A DNA stretch of 64,000 nt from an uncultured Pseudomonadota bacterium (GCA_903885375.1 CAISIK010000014.1:143151-207150), one strand, 5' to 3'. Positions 46,917-56,949 are shown, counted from the stretch's first letter. Notes: generated by a model not told the origin, from the letters alone. Made by a program: numbers and translations.

Positions 46917-47869
46917 AGGAGCTCCTCGCTGGCCTCCGCGCCTCGGTGGGCGCGAACCTCGGCTACAAGGCCGTGGCGCTGCTCTTCGCCACGGTGTTCT
47001 GGGTGTGGGTGCAGAGCGACCTTCGCATCACCTCGCGGGCGCGCGTGGCCCTCGAGTGGAAGCTGCCCGACGGGATGGCCCTCGTGGAACCTCCCCTGGA
47101 GACGGTGTCGGTGGAGATCGAGGGCGTCCAGGCCTTCATCCGCACGCTCAACCAGCGCCCGCTCGGCATCACCGTCGACCTCACCTCGGCCGCCGAGGGC
47201 GATGTGGCCGTGGAGCTCGCCGAGCTCCCCATCACGGGGATGCCCCCGCAGCTCACGGTGCTCTCCTTCTCGCCCTCGCAGCTCCGCGTCACCCTCGACC
47301 GTCTCCTGAAGCGCAAGGTGAGCGTGGTCGCCGCCACGGTGGGCAGCGTGGCGGAGGGCTATCGGCTGACGGCGGTGAGCGTGTCGCCCACCCGCGCCGA
47401 GGTGAGCGGCGCCGCCTCGGTGCTCCGGGTGCTGGAGAGCGTGAACACCGAGGAGGTCGATCTCGGCGGGCTGAGGGAGGATGCCGACATTGTGGTGGGC
47501 CTTGCGCTCGGCAAGGGCATGACGCCCGCCGGTCGCGCCGCCGGCTTCACCGTTCATGTGGATGTCGAAGCCGTGCAGAGCACGCGCCGCTTCGAGTCCG
47601 TGCCGGTGCTCATCCGCGATGCCCAGTGGTCGAGCCCGCAGGCGGAGGTGGCGGTGGTGCTGGAGGGCCCGGAGGAGACCTTGCGGAACATGGAGCCGGA
47701 CGAGGTGAGCCTCATGGTGAACGTGCCGCGGGGGCTCGAGTCGAAGACCGCCGAGGCCCGGCGCGGGCGCACCGGCGGCGTGCGCTACGAGGTGGTTCAC
47801 GGGGGCGGCGAGCAGGTGCGCGTGACGAGCGTGGAGCCCGCCACCATCGCGCTGCAACGGAAGGAGTGA
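46913..47869 (+). CDS. cdaR: YbbR/CdaR-like domain protein
   Basis: N-terminal TM followed by YbbR-type repeats (EPPLETVSVEIEGVQAFIRTL..ITVDLTSAAEGDVAVELAEL). Position between cdaA and glmM; ATGA overlap. Confidence 0.87.
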   Translation: MKELLAGLRASVGANLGYKAVALLFATVFWVWVQSDLRITSRARVALEWKLPDGMALVEPPLETVSVEIEGVQAFIRTLNQRPLGITVDLTSAAEGDVAVELAELPITGMPPQLTVLSFSPSQLRVTLDRLLKRKVSVVAATVGSVAEGYRLTAVSVSPTRAEVSGAASVLRVLESVNTEEVDLGGLREDADIVVGLALGKGMTPAGRAAGFTVHVDVEAVQSTRRFESVPVLIRDAQWSSPQAEVAVVLEGPEETLRNMEPDEVSLMVNVPRGLESKTAEARRGRTGGVRYEVVHGGGEQVRVTSVEPATIALQRKE

Positions 47870-47871
47870 CG

Positions 47872-49092
47872 ATGCGGTTCGGGACGGACGGCGTGCGCGG
47901 GGAAGCGGGCGTGGTGGTGACCGAGGCGCTCGCGGCCGCCCTCGGCAACGCCCTGGTGCGGGCGCTGGGCCCGGACATCTGGCTCGCCAGGGACACGCGG
48001 GCCTCCGGCCCGGCGCTCCTCGCAGCAGCCGCCGAGGGGGTGCGGGCCGCGGGCGGGAGGGCCACGGTCCTGGGGGTGCTCCCCACGCCGGGCCTCTCCG
48101 CGCGGGTGCGGGACGAAGGCGCCGATGGCGGCCTGATGGTCACGGCGAGCCACAATCCCCCGCAGGACAACGGCCTGAAGGTGCTCGGCACGGGCGGAGG
48201 CAAGCTGGGCGCCGCCACGCTCACGCAGCTTGAACACGGTCTCTCCCACGCCCTCTCGGCCGAGGGCGGCTCCCTCCGCGAATTGCCCGGCGAAACGGCG
48301 TACGTGGATACCCTGATCCGCGCGTTGCCCGCGGGCGCCTCGCTGGCCGGCAAGACGGTGCTCTTCGACGGCGCGCGGGGTGCCGCCGCCCGCGTAGGCG
48401 TGGAGGTGCTCACGCGGCTCGGGGCGCGGGTGGTGGCCTTCGAGGGGCAGGACATCAACGTGGGCTGCGGGGCGGTGCACCCGGAACACGCGGCGCGCGC
48501 CCTCCGCGACTGCGGCGCCGACCTCGGCCTCGCCGTGGATGGTGATGGCGACCGCATCGCGCTCATCGACGGAGCCGGCCGCGTGCTCGATGGCGACGCG
48601 ATTCTCTGGCTGTGTCGCCAGGGACCGACCATGGTGGGGACGGTCATGACGAACCTCGGGCTGGAGCGTGCCCTCGCCCGGGAGGGCATCGCGCTGGTCC
48701 GGACCGCCGTGGGGGACGCGAACGTGGCCGAGGCCATGCACGCCGGGGGGCACGCGGTGGGCGGCGAGCCGAGCGGGCACCTGATCTTCGCGGCCGGGCC
48801 ACCCACGGCCGATGCGCTCTACGCGGGCCTCCTCGCCCTCACGCTGCACCCGAGCCTCGATCTCGCGGGGTACGCGCCCTGCGCCCAGTCGCACGCGGCG
48901 GTGCGCAACGTGCGCCTCGCCGAGCTCGACCTGCAGTTCGTGGCGGCGGCCGGCGCGCGTGCGGTGGTGCGGCCGAGCGGCACGGAGCCGGTGGTGCGCG
49001 TGATGGTGGAGCACGAGGATGCCGCGCTGGCCGAGTCGCTTCGCGATCGCGTGGTGGCGCTGATCCACGCCGGCCAGTCCGCGCCGCGCTAA
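47872..49092 (+). CDS. glmM: Phosphoglucosamine mutase-family protein
   Basis: MRFGTDGVRGEAGV..LARDTRASGPAL..GVLPTPGLS..GGLMVTASHNPPQDNGLKVL..DGDGDRIALID..GGEPSGHL..VVRPSGTEPVVRVMVE. Confidence 0.93.
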   Translation: MRFGTDGVRGEAGVVVTEALAAALGNALVRALGPDIWLARDTRASGPALLAAAAEGVRAAGGRATVLGVLPTPGLSARVRDEGADGGLMVTASHNPPQDNGLKVLGTGGGKLGAATLTQLEHGLSHALSAEGGSLRELPGETAYVDTLIRALPAGASLAGKTVLFDGARGAAARVGVEVLTRLGARVVAFEGQDINVGCGAVHPEHAARALRDCGADLGLAVDGDGDRIALIDGAGRVLDGDAILWLCRQGPTMVGTVMTNLGLERALAREGIALVRTAVGDANVAEAMHAGGHAVGGEPSGHLIFAAGPPTADALYAGLLALTLHPSLDLAGYAPCAQSHAAVRNVRLAELDLQFVAAAGARAVVRPSGTEPVVRVMVEHEDAALAESLRDRVVALIHAGQSAPR

Positions 49093-49127
49093 AGGGGAGG
49101 GCAGGGGCGTGGTCCCCGGGAGGCCTG

Positions 49128-49835
49128 ATGCGGCGCAGGTTGGGAGTGAACGTGGACCACGTGGCCACCCTGCGCCAGGCGCGGCGGGCGCGCTACCCCG
49201 ATCCGCTGGCCGCCGCGCTCATCGCCGAGCGTGCAGGCGCCGCGCAAATCACCGTGCACATTCGCGGCGACCGTCGGCACATCCAGGACCACGACCTCAC
49301 GCGCCTCGCGGCTTCGGTGCAGACCCTCCTGAACGTGGAGGCGGCCTGCACCGACGAGATGGCCGACATCCTCCTGTCCGTGCGTCCGCACCGGGTCACG
49401 CTCGTGGCCGAGCGGCCGGGCGAGGTCACCACGGAAGGTGGGCTCGACGTGGCGGGGCAGGCCGCCGAGGTAGCAGCCTTCGCTTCGCGGCTCGGTGCCG
49501 CCGGCATCCACGTGGCCCTCTTCATCGACCCGGACGCCCCCCAGATCGACGCTTCCTGCGTGGCGGGTGTGGACATGGTGGAGCTGAACACGGCCCGCTG
49601 GGCCGAGACCGGCAACCGAGGGGAGCTCGTGCGCCTCGCCACGGCCACGGAGCGTGCCCGCAGCAAGGGCCTCTCGGTGGCGGCGGGCCACGGACTCACG
49701 CTGCAGAACCTCCGCGACCTCGTGCTCGCCGCGCCCGGCATCGAGGAGTACAACATCGGCCACGCGCTGATCGGGGATGCGGTCTTCCTCGGTCTGGAAA
49801 CGAGCGTGCGGCGGTACATCGACCTGCTCGCGTGA
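49128..49835 (+). CDS. pdxJ: Pyridoxine 5'-phosphate synthase
   Basis: LGVNVDHVATLRQARRARYPDPLAAALIAERAGAAQITVHIRGDRRHIQDHDL..LNVEAACTDEMADI..AGHGLTLQNL..EEYNIGHALIGDAVFLGL. Confidence 0.96.
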   Translation: MRRRLGVNVDHVATLRQARRARYPDPLAAALIAERAGAAQITVHIRGDRRHIQDHDLTRLAASVQTLLNVEAACTDEMADILLSVRPHRVTLVAERPGEVTTEGGLDVAGQAAEVAAFASRLGAAGIHVALFIDPDAPQIDASCVAGVDMVELNTARWAETGNRGELVRLATATERARSKGLSVAAGHGLTLQNLRDLVLAAPGIEEYNIGHALIGDAVFLGLETSVRRYIDLLA

Positions 49836-51223
49836 TGCAGCGCCAAGGCCGCCCCATCTCGCCCTCCCGCGATGTGCGGTTGATGGACGAGGCGCTCATC
49901 CACGGCGTGGGCATCGCCAGCGCGGTGCTGGTGGAGGCCGCGGCCCACGGTCTCGCCGATGCCCTCGAAGCCTGGTGGGGCGCGCGTCCGCGCCCCGAAA
50001 CGCTGATCCTCTGCGGGCCGGGCAACAACGGGGCCGATGGTTACGCGCTCGCGCGCCACCTGCACCTGCGGGGGTGGCCCGTGCGGGCGCGGGCGGTCCT
50101 GCCGCCGCGCTCGGCGGACTGCCTCGCCACCCATCGCGTGGCCGAAGCCCTCGGGCTCCTTGAGCCGCGGGCCGCGCCGGCGCTGGTGCTCGATGCCATC
50201 CTCGGCACGGGCCAGCGCGCGCCGCTCGCGTTGCCGCCGCTCCCGGCCCGCGAGGTTCCCTGGGTGGCCGTGGATGTGGCAACGGGCGTGGATGCCGACA
50301 CCGGCGCGCGTATCGCCGATGTGCCCGCGCCCGTGCATGCGCTCGCGGTGGGGCGGTTGAAGCCGTGGGTCTTCGCCGCGGCCACGCCGTGGTCGCTCGT
50401 GGACATCGGGCTCGAATGGCGGCCGGTGCCGCCTGCGGCCGTGCTCGTGGAGTCGCGGCCGTGGTTGCCTCCGCTACCGACCGATGCCCACAAGTGGCGC
50501 CGGGGGCATGTGGCCGTGCGCGCCGGGAGCCCCGAGAAGACCGGTGCCGCCGTGCTCGCCTGCACCGGGGCGCTCCGCGGTGGGGCCGGACTCGTGACCC
50601 TCCTCATCGACCGCGCCGCGTGGGGCCGGCTCGGGGCGCTCCCGCCGGAGGTGATGGTGGCGGAGCCCGGACCGTCGACCGGCTTTGACGCCTGGGTGGT
50701 GGGCCCGGGCCTCGGCCGCGCGGCCGACGCCGAGGTGCTCGCGCTGTGGGAGGGCTGCGCGGCCCCCGCGGTATTCGACGCCGACGCGCTCCGCGCGCTC
50801 GCCGGGACCGCCTCCGCCCACCCCCGCCTGCTCACGCCCCACGCGGGCGAAGCCGCCCAGCTCCTCGGCGCGCGCTGGCCGGAGGTCGAGGCCGATCGTT
50901 TCGCGGCCGCCGCGCGGCTCTCGCGGCTGGGCTCCACCATCCTCAAGGGGGCCTGCCCCGTGGTGTCCGGGAGCCCATTGGCGGTGCTCCCCGGCGGAAA
51001 CCCGGCCCTCGGCTCGGGCGGAAGCGGCGATGTGCTGGCGGGGGTCTGCGGCGCCCTGCTCGCCAACGTGGCTGCAGGCGCTGGGCGGGCGCTCACGCGC
51101 GAGGAAACCGACGCCGTCGCGCTCGCGGCGGCCTGGCTCCACCAGGAGGCGGCGAGGGGGCTCCCGGTGGGCGTGACCGCTTCCGAGGTCGCCGATCGCG
51201 TGCCAGGCGTGCGCGCGGGCTGA
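49835..51223 (+). CDS. nnr: Bifunctional NAD(P)H-hydrate epimerase / ADP-dependent NAD(P)H-hydrate dehydratase
   Basis: ILCGPGNNGADGYALARHLHLRGWPV..VVDAILGTG-like LVLDAILGTGQ; DAHKWRRGHVAVRAGSPEKTGAAVLACTGALRGGAGLVTL..LTPHAGEAAQLLG..NPALGSGGSGDVLAGVCGALLA. Confidence 0.93.
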   Translation: MQRQGRPISPSRDVRLMDEALIHGVGIASAVLVEAAAHGLADALEAWWGARPRPETLILCGPGNNGADGYALARHLHLRGWPVRARAVLPPRSADCLATHRVAEALGLLEPRAAPALVLDAILGTGQRAPLALPPLPAREVPWVAVDVATGVDADTGARIADVPAPVHALAVGRLKPWVFAAATPWSLVDIGLEWRPVPPAAVLVESRPWLPPLPTDAHKWRRGHVAVRAGSPEKTGAAVLACTGALRGGAGLVTLLIDRAAWGRLGALPPEVMVAEPGPSTGFDAWVVGPGLGRAADAEVLALWEGCAAPAVFDADALRALAGTASAHPRLLTPHAGEAAQLLGARWPEVEADRFAAAARLSRLGSTILKGACPVVSGSPLAVLPGGNPALGSGGSGDVLAGVCGALLANVAAGAGRALTREETDAVALAAAWLHQEAARGLPVGVTASEVADRVPGVRAG

Positions 51224-51299
51224 CTGCCGGCGCCAGGGAGGCGCCGCGATGCGCAGCGGGGCGCGCGCGGGGAGGGGTGTGGCCTCCGCGCATCGCCCC

Positions 51300-53332
51300 C
51301 TACATGTCGCCGCCGAACATCACGTAGGCCATCCCGTTGGTGTTGGCTTCGTGGCCGCCGATGAGGAGGTCGTCGTTGCCATCGCCGTTGAAGTCGCCCG
51401 CGCGGGAAACCGCGAAGCCGACGCGACCGCTGGAGTAGGTGCCGGAGAAGGTGGCGTCGGCGTCGGACTCGCGCTTGGTGCCGCTCAGCGGCCCGCGGTA
51501 AAGGTACGCCACGCCGGAGCTGGAACGGTCGCCCGTGACGAGGGGGGCGCCGATGAGGATGTCCTCGGCGCCGTCGCCGTTCTCATCGCCGATGTAGGCC
51601 ACATCGTCGCCCATGGTGCCGCCGCTGGTCTGGGCGGTGATGACGAGATCGCAGGAAGTGGCGGTCTTGCTGCCGGTGAGGGGGCCGAAGCAGCCGTACA
51701 CCGCGCCGTTCCCGCCGCCGGCGCCGCCCGCGCCCAGCAGCACGTCGGCATACCCATCGCCATCGAGATCGCCGTCGATGGCCACCGAGGTGCCCAGCGC
51801 GTCGTTCGCGCCGCCGCCGTTCACCGTGGCCTCGGTGTAGCTCGAGAGCGAGACAGCCGACCCGAAGCTACCCACGTAGAGGCAGGCCGCGCCCTTGCCC
51901 GAGGTGTCGGTGACCACGAGGTCATCCTGCCCGTCGCCATCGATGTCGCCGCCGCTCGCCACTTCGCCGTTGTAGGTGAGCGCACCCTCGAACTCGTTGA
52001 TGCCGAAGATGTCCTTGCCGCTCGAGCTGCCGATGTTGCCGTAGTCCATGAACACGTAGTTCTCCGTGGCCCCCATGATGAGGTCCTCCGCAGCATCCGC
52101 GCTCCACGTGCCGCCGGCGAGCGAGAGGCCGAGGTTGTCGCCCCCGTTGTTGCTGTTGGTGTAGATCGTGTTGGCGGAGGACGCTGGCTCCGACGCGCTG
52201 AGCGCGGTCTGGAAGAGGTACACCCGGCCGCTGTAGAGGTAGGAGCTCGACGAGGAGTAGGAGTAGTAGGGATCGCCCACCGCCACGTCGGCTTCGCCAT
52301 CACCATCGAAGTCGCCCATCACGCAGGCCCATCCGAAGGCATCGCCCGCGGACTCGCCGGTGAACGTGACATCGGCGTTGGTGTAGGTCTTCGAGCCCGA
52401 GAGCCCGCCGTAGAAGGCGTAGGCCGTGCCGTCGCTGGCGGTGGCGGGAGAGCCCACGACGATGTCGGCGTTGCCATCCCCATCGATGTCGCCACCGCCG
52501 CACACCGAGTAGCCGAAGTCGCCGGAGTTCGGGCCGCTGAGGACGAGATCGGCCGAGGAGAGGGAGTAGTCGCCCGTGAGGCCGCAGCCATCGGCCGAGC
52601 TGTTGCAGTTGTCGTCCTGACCGTTGCCGCAGACCTCGGACTCGCCGGGGTTCACGTTGCGATCACCATCGTCGCAGTCATCGTCGTTGCCGGCGTAGCC
52701 GCTCGGCTCGTCGCACTGCTTCTTGGTGCTGCCGCCCGTGGCGCCGTACCCATCCCCATCGCTGTCGATGGTCCAGGTGGGGAAGCCGGTGCTGGACATG
52801 GTGTCGTCGTCGGTGTTCACGAGGCCATCGCAGTCCTCGTCGTTGCCGTCGACATCGCAGACCTCCTGACCGTCGGGGTTGATCCGGCGATCGTCGTCAT
52901 CGCAGTCGTCGGCGTTGTCGACGAAACCATCGGGCGCATCGCAGGCCGCCTCGGTGGTGTCGGGATCGCCGTACCCATCGCCATCGGCATCGGCGTAGAA
53001 GGTGTCGAGCACCACGGCCTCGTCCTCCTCGTCGGCCACGCCGTTGCAGTCCTCGTCCGCATCCACGGAGTCGCAGACCTCCTTGGCGTCGGGGTTGGCG
53101 CGCGCATCCTCGTCGTCGCAATCCTTGTTACTGGCCACGTACCCGGAGGGCCGCTCGCAGGTGGCCTCCTTCCGGTCGGGGTCGCCGAAGCCATCGCCGT
53201 CCTGATCGAGGTACCAGACGCAGGTTTCGCTGCCACCACCCCCGGCGGTATCGGCCGTGTCACCGCCGAGAAGACCGGTGCAGGCGAGCGAGACGCGAGC
53301 GTGGGGAAGAGGGCCAGCGCGGAAGGCTTCAT
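51300..53332 (-). CDS. MopE/DCDD-motif plus FG-GAP repeat lipoprotein (start region possibly frameshifted)
   Basis: CVWYLDQDGDGFGDPDRKEATCERPSGYVASNKDCDDEDARANPDAKEVCDSVDADEDCNG repeats, then VCGGGDIDGDGNADIVVGSPATAS type FG-GAP repeats. The provided ORF runs 51300-53381; ATG at 53332 lies in a different frame (see findings). Confidence 0.75.
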
Positions 53333-53397
53333 GGTGCACCGTTTGGCGCCCAGTCATAGACCTGCAATGCCGCTCCGGCAAGCGTTTTCCGAGAACT

Positions 53398-53727
53398 TCA
53401 GTAGCTGCTGCCCTGAAGCATGGAGCTCAGCACGCTCGCGCCGACGCCGATGAACATCAGGCCGAGCATGAGCACGCCGAAGCCGAGATTGAGGATGAGC
53501 CCCACCACCGAGAGGATCTTGTTGGTTCCCTGCGTGCCCTGCGCCAGGGCGACACCGCCGCACACGGCCCCGATGAGCCAGAAGAAGAAGCCCACCCAGC
53601 CCATGCAGATGAAGCTGCCGCAGCAGTACACGATGACGCCCACGACCCCGAGGATCACCGACGCGAGGGCGAGGGGATTGAGGGGCTCATCACCCGCTTG
53701 CGGGTTGCCGAGAAGGGGGTCGCTCAT
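53398..53727 (-). CDS. DUF4190-like small membrane protein
   Basis: NPLALASVILGVVGVIVYCCGSFICMGWVGFFFWLIGAVCGGVALAQGTQGTNKILSVVGLILNLGFGVLML. Confidence 0.75.
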   Translation of the reverse strand: MSDPLLGNPQAGDEPLNPLALASVILGVVGVIVYCCGSFICMGWVGFFFWLIGAVCGGVALAQGTQGTNKILSVVGLILNLGFGVLMLGLMFIGVGASVLSSMLQGSSY

Positions 53728-53807
53728 GCCTGCATTCCGGGGGGTCGAGCGATCTATCGGCGGGGAGGCGGATTGGCGAACGCCTGGAGGACGGATACCG
53801 CCGGGCC

Positions 53808-54263
53808 GTGAACGTAAACGTGCTCACCGCCGCTTCGGCCGCTGATCTGCAGGCGATGGGCCGCGCCGTGGGCGAGCGGCTCTTCGAGGGGGCCGTGGTG
53901 CTCCTCGACGGCGAGCTCGGCGCCGGCAAGACCACCTTCGCCCAGGGGGTGGCCGCCGGGCTCGGGATCGCGGGGGTGGTGCCGAGCCCCACCTACGCGC
54001 TCGTGCACGAGTACGAGGAGGGGCGGGTGCCGATGCGCCACGCCGACGTGTACCGGATGGAGTCGCCGGATGAGCTCGTGTCCGCCGGCATCGAGGAGCG
54101 TATCGGGCTCGAGGGCGCCTGGCTGGTGGAGTGGGCCAGCCGGTTCGCCGGCCGCTGGCCGGCGGGGCACCTCGCCGTGACCATCGGGATCGCAGGGGAG
54201 GGGAGGGAGGTCCGGATGGTGGCCTCCGATGCCCGTCACGCCGGGTTGCTGCCGCGAGCTTGA
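53808..54263 (+). CDS. tsaE: tRNA threonylcarbamoyladenosine biosynthesis ATPase
   Basis: VVLLDGELGAGKTTFAQGVAAGLGIAGVVPSPTYALVHEYEEGRVPMRHADVYRMESPDEL..GIEERIGLEGAWLVEWASRF. Confidence 0.93.
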   Translation: MNVNVLTAASAADLQAMGRAVGERLFEGAVVLLDGELGAGKTTFAQGVAAGLGIAGVVPSPTYALVHEYEEGRVPMRHADVYRMESPDELVSAGIEERIGLEGAWLVEWASRFAGRWPAGHLAVTIGIAGEGREVRMVASDARHAGLLPRA

Positions 54264-54295
54264 CTCCGAACGGGCCGTGCACAGCCCTTGCGGCG

Positions 54296-54829
54296 ATGGC
54301 CGACCTGCTCTCCCCGATCCGCCAGCGCGCCGCCGTGGGGGTGTCGCGCTTGCGCCATCGGCTCGGCCGCGAGGAGGGCAGCACGCGGGCGCTGCTCGCT
54401 GCGTTCTGCGGGGTGGCCTTCGCGGCGCTGCTCGTGCCGCGCGGCGCCGTCGCGTTTCCCGAGCGGGTGGTTTTCGCGCCGGGCTTCGGCTGGGTGGATG
54501 GCGGGGAGGTGCCGGGGCTGCCGGTGGGGGTGCCGGATGGCGCGGTCCTGGCCTGGGCGGTGGCGGGCGGGGCCGGGGGGCCGGCCTTGCCGGCCAGTGA
54601 GGCCGGCGCCCTGCCGCACGAACCTGCTCCCCATCGGTTGGCGGTGGGCGTGCCGGTGTCGCTGAACGAAGCGAGCCTCGCCGAGCTGGAGTCGCTTCCG
54701 GGCGTGGGGCCGGTGATGGCCGCGCGGATCGTGGCGGCGAGGCCGTTTCGTTCGGTGGAGCAGCTCGATTCGGTGAACGGAGTGGGGCCGAAAAGTTATG
54801 CGCGCCTCGCCCCCCTGGTGCGCCCCTGA
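54296..54829 (+). CDS. ComEA-like helix-hairpin-helix protein
   Basis: N-terminal TM; C-terminal VSLNEASLAELESLPGVGPVMAARIVAARPFRSVEQLDSVNGVGPKSYARLAPLV. Confidence 0.85.
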   Translation: MADLLSPIRQRAAVGVSRLRHRLGREEGSTRALLAAFCGVAFAALLVPRGAVAFPERVVFAPGFGWVDGGEVPGLPVGVPDGAVLAWAVAGGAGGPALPASEAGALPHEPAPHRLAVGVPVSLNEASLAELESLPGVGPVMAARIVAARPFRSVEQLDSVNGVGPKSYARLAPLVRP

Positions 54830-55869
54830 TCTACCTCGACTACAACGCCACCGCCCCGCTGCGCGAGGCAGCCCGCGCCGCGATGATGCCGTGGTTCGCG
54901 ATCCCGGCGAACCCCAGCGCCGCCCACGGGCTCGGCCGCGAGGCGGCCATGGCGGTGGACCGTGCGCGCGCCCAGGTGGGCGGGCTTCTCGGCTGGCCTG
55001 CGGCGGGCGTCGTCTTCACGAGCGGGGCATCGGAGAGCAACGCCACGGTGATGTCGCGCGGCCGCTGGGCCGTGACCGCGGTGGAGCATCCGAGCGTGCG
55101 GCTGTGGGGGGCCGTGACCCTCCCGGTGGATGCGCAGGGTGTGCTCTCCTTCGATGCGCTCGATGCCGCCGAGGGCGTCGATGGCGTGAGCGTGATGTAT
55201 GGCAACAACGAAACCGGGGTGGTGCAGCCGGTGCAGGAGGTCATCCAGCGCGCCCGCTCCCGCGGGCTTCGGGTGCATGTCGATGCGGCCCAGTGCCCCG
55301 GCCGACTGGACCTCGCCGAGCTCGCGGGGGCGGACTTCGTGACGCTGTCCTCGCACAAGATCGGCGGGCCCGCCGGCGTGGGCGCGCTCTGTGTGCCCCG
55401 CGGCGGCGATGCGGCGCCCCTCATCCGGGGCGCGAGCCAGGAGCGCGGATGGCGCGCCGGCACGCACAACGTGCTCGGCATCGTGGGCTTCGGCGCGGCG
55501 GCCGAGGTCGTGGCGGGCGAGCCGCGGGTGTCCCCGGCGTTGCGCGATGCCCTCGAGGCAGGCCTCGTGGCGCTCGGCGGCGAGGTGGCCAGCGAGGGGG
55601 CGCCGCGCCTGCCGCAGACGAGCTGCGTGGCCTTCGCGGGCGTGCTCGCGCCCGATCTGGTGGCCGCCCTCGACCTCGCGGGCATCGCCGCCAGCGCCGG
55701 CAGCGCGTGCGCCTCCGGGGCCGCGCGCCCCTCGGCCGTGCTCGCGGCGATGGGGTTCGCCGGGAGCGGGGTGCGTTTCTCCCTGGGCTGCGGCACCACC
55801 GAGGCCGAGGTGCTCGCGGTGGTGCGCGCGGTAGAACGTTGCCTGCCCGCCTTGCGCGAGAACGGATAG
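54826..55869 (+). CDS. Cysteine desulfurase
   Basis: In-frame IYLDYNATAPLREAAR upstream of ATG 54883; SGASESNATV; YGNNETGVVQPVQE; HVDAAQ; TLSSHKIGGPAGVGAL; SAGSACASGAARPS active-site Cys loop. Confidence 0.92.
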   Translation: MIYLDYNATAPLREAARAAMMPWFAIPANPSAAHGLGREAAMAVDRARAQVGGLLGWPAAGVVFTSGASESNATVMSRGRWAVTAVEHPSVRLWGAVTLPVDAQGVLSFDALDAAEGVDGVSVMYGNNETGVVQPVQEVIQRARSRGLRVHVDAAQCPGRLDLAELAGADFVTLSSHKIGGPAGVGALCVPRGGDAAPLIRGASQERGWRAGTHNVLGIVGFGAAAEVVAGEPRVSPALRDALEAGLVALGGEVASEGAPRLPQTSCVAFAGVLAPDLVAALDLAGIAASAGSACASGAARPSAVLAAMGFAGSGVRFSLGCGTTEAEVLAVVRAVERCLPALRENG

Positions 55870-55878
55870 CGGCCGGCC

Positions 55879-56949
55879 ATGCGGATCGTGTGCGCAATGT
55901 CGGGAGGGGTGGACAGCTCGGTGGCGGCCGCGCTCCTCCACGAAGCCGGTCACGAGGTGATCGGCGTGCACATGAAGCTGCACGAGTCGAGCGGGTCGGA
56001 GGCCGGCCACTGCTGCGGGCTCGATGATGCGCTCGATGCGCGGCGGGTGGCCGATCGCCTGAAGATTCCCTTCTACGTGATGGACCTGCAGACCGCCTTC
56101 CGCGAGGCCGTGATGAACGACCTCGTGAGCCAGTACGCCGCTGGGATGACGCCCAATCCCTGCGTGCAGTGCAACGGCGTGTTGAAGTTCCACGTGCTCC
56201 TCCGCCGGGCGATGTCGCTCGGCGCCGAGGCCATCGCCACGGGCCACTACGCCCGCACCGAGGATGGCCGGCTCTTCGCGGCGGCCGACAAGGACAAGGA
56301 CCAGAGCTACTTCCTGCATCCGGTGAGCGCGGAGGCCCTGCGGAAGAGCCGGTTCCCGCTCGGCGGCATGACCAAGCCGGAGGTGCGGGAGCACGCGCGG
56401 CGCTTCGGGCTCGTCACCGCCGAGAAGCCCGAGTCCATGGAGGTGTGCTTCATCCCGGACGACGACCACGCCCGCTTCGTGCGGGAGGCGCTCCCGGAGC
56501 TCGACGGTGCCGGCGAGATCGTGGACGAGGCGGGGAAGGTGCTCGGGCGGCACGACGGCTACTTCCGCTACACGCTGGGGCAGCGGCGCGGGCTCGGCCT
56601 TGGGGGCGGCCCCTGGTTCGTGGTGGCGATCGACGCCGCCACGCGGCGCGTGGTGGTGGGCGGCGAGGATCGCCTCCTGGCCCACGAAGTCGAGGTGCGC
56701 GGGGCCAACTGGTTCCAGCCGGCCGCGGCGCTGCGGGGCCGCGAGCTCCTCGCGCGGGTTCGGCACCGGGGCGCCCTGGCGCCCTGCACCCTCACGGCCG
56801 ACGACACCCACCCCGGCCACGCCCGCGTGCGCCTCTCCGCGCCGCTCCGCGCCGTCACCCCCGGGCAGTCGCTCGTGGTGTACGACGGCGACGAGGTGGT
56901 CTTCGGCGGGCTCGTGCGGCGAGCCTCCAGCGCGGCGGCGCCGGCATGA
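55879..56949 (+). CDS. mnmA: tRNA-specific 2-thiouridylase
   Basis: AMSGGVDSSVAAALLHEAGHEVIGVHMKLH..NPCVQCNGVLKFHVLLRRAMSLGAEAIATGHYAR..ADKDKDQSYFLHPV..KPESMEVCFIPDDDHARFV..GQRRGLGLGGGPWFVV. Confidence 0.96.
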   Translation: MRIVCAMSGGVDSSVAAALLHEAGHEVIGVHMKLHESSGSEAGHCCGLDDALDARRVADRLKIPFYVMDLQTAFREAVMNDLVSQYAAGMTPNPCVQCNGVLKFHVLLRRAMSLGAEAIATGHYARTEDGRLFAAADKDKDQSYFLHPVSAEALRKSRFPLGGMTKPEVREHARRFGLVTAEKPESMEVCFIPDDDHARFVREALPELDGAGEIVDEAGKVLGRHDGYFRYTLGQRRGLGLGGGPWFVVAIDAATRRVVVGGEDRLLAHEVEVRGANWFQPAAALRGRELLARVRHRGALAPCTLTADDTHPGHARVRLSAPLRAVTPGQSLVVYDGDEVVFGGLVRRASSAAAPA

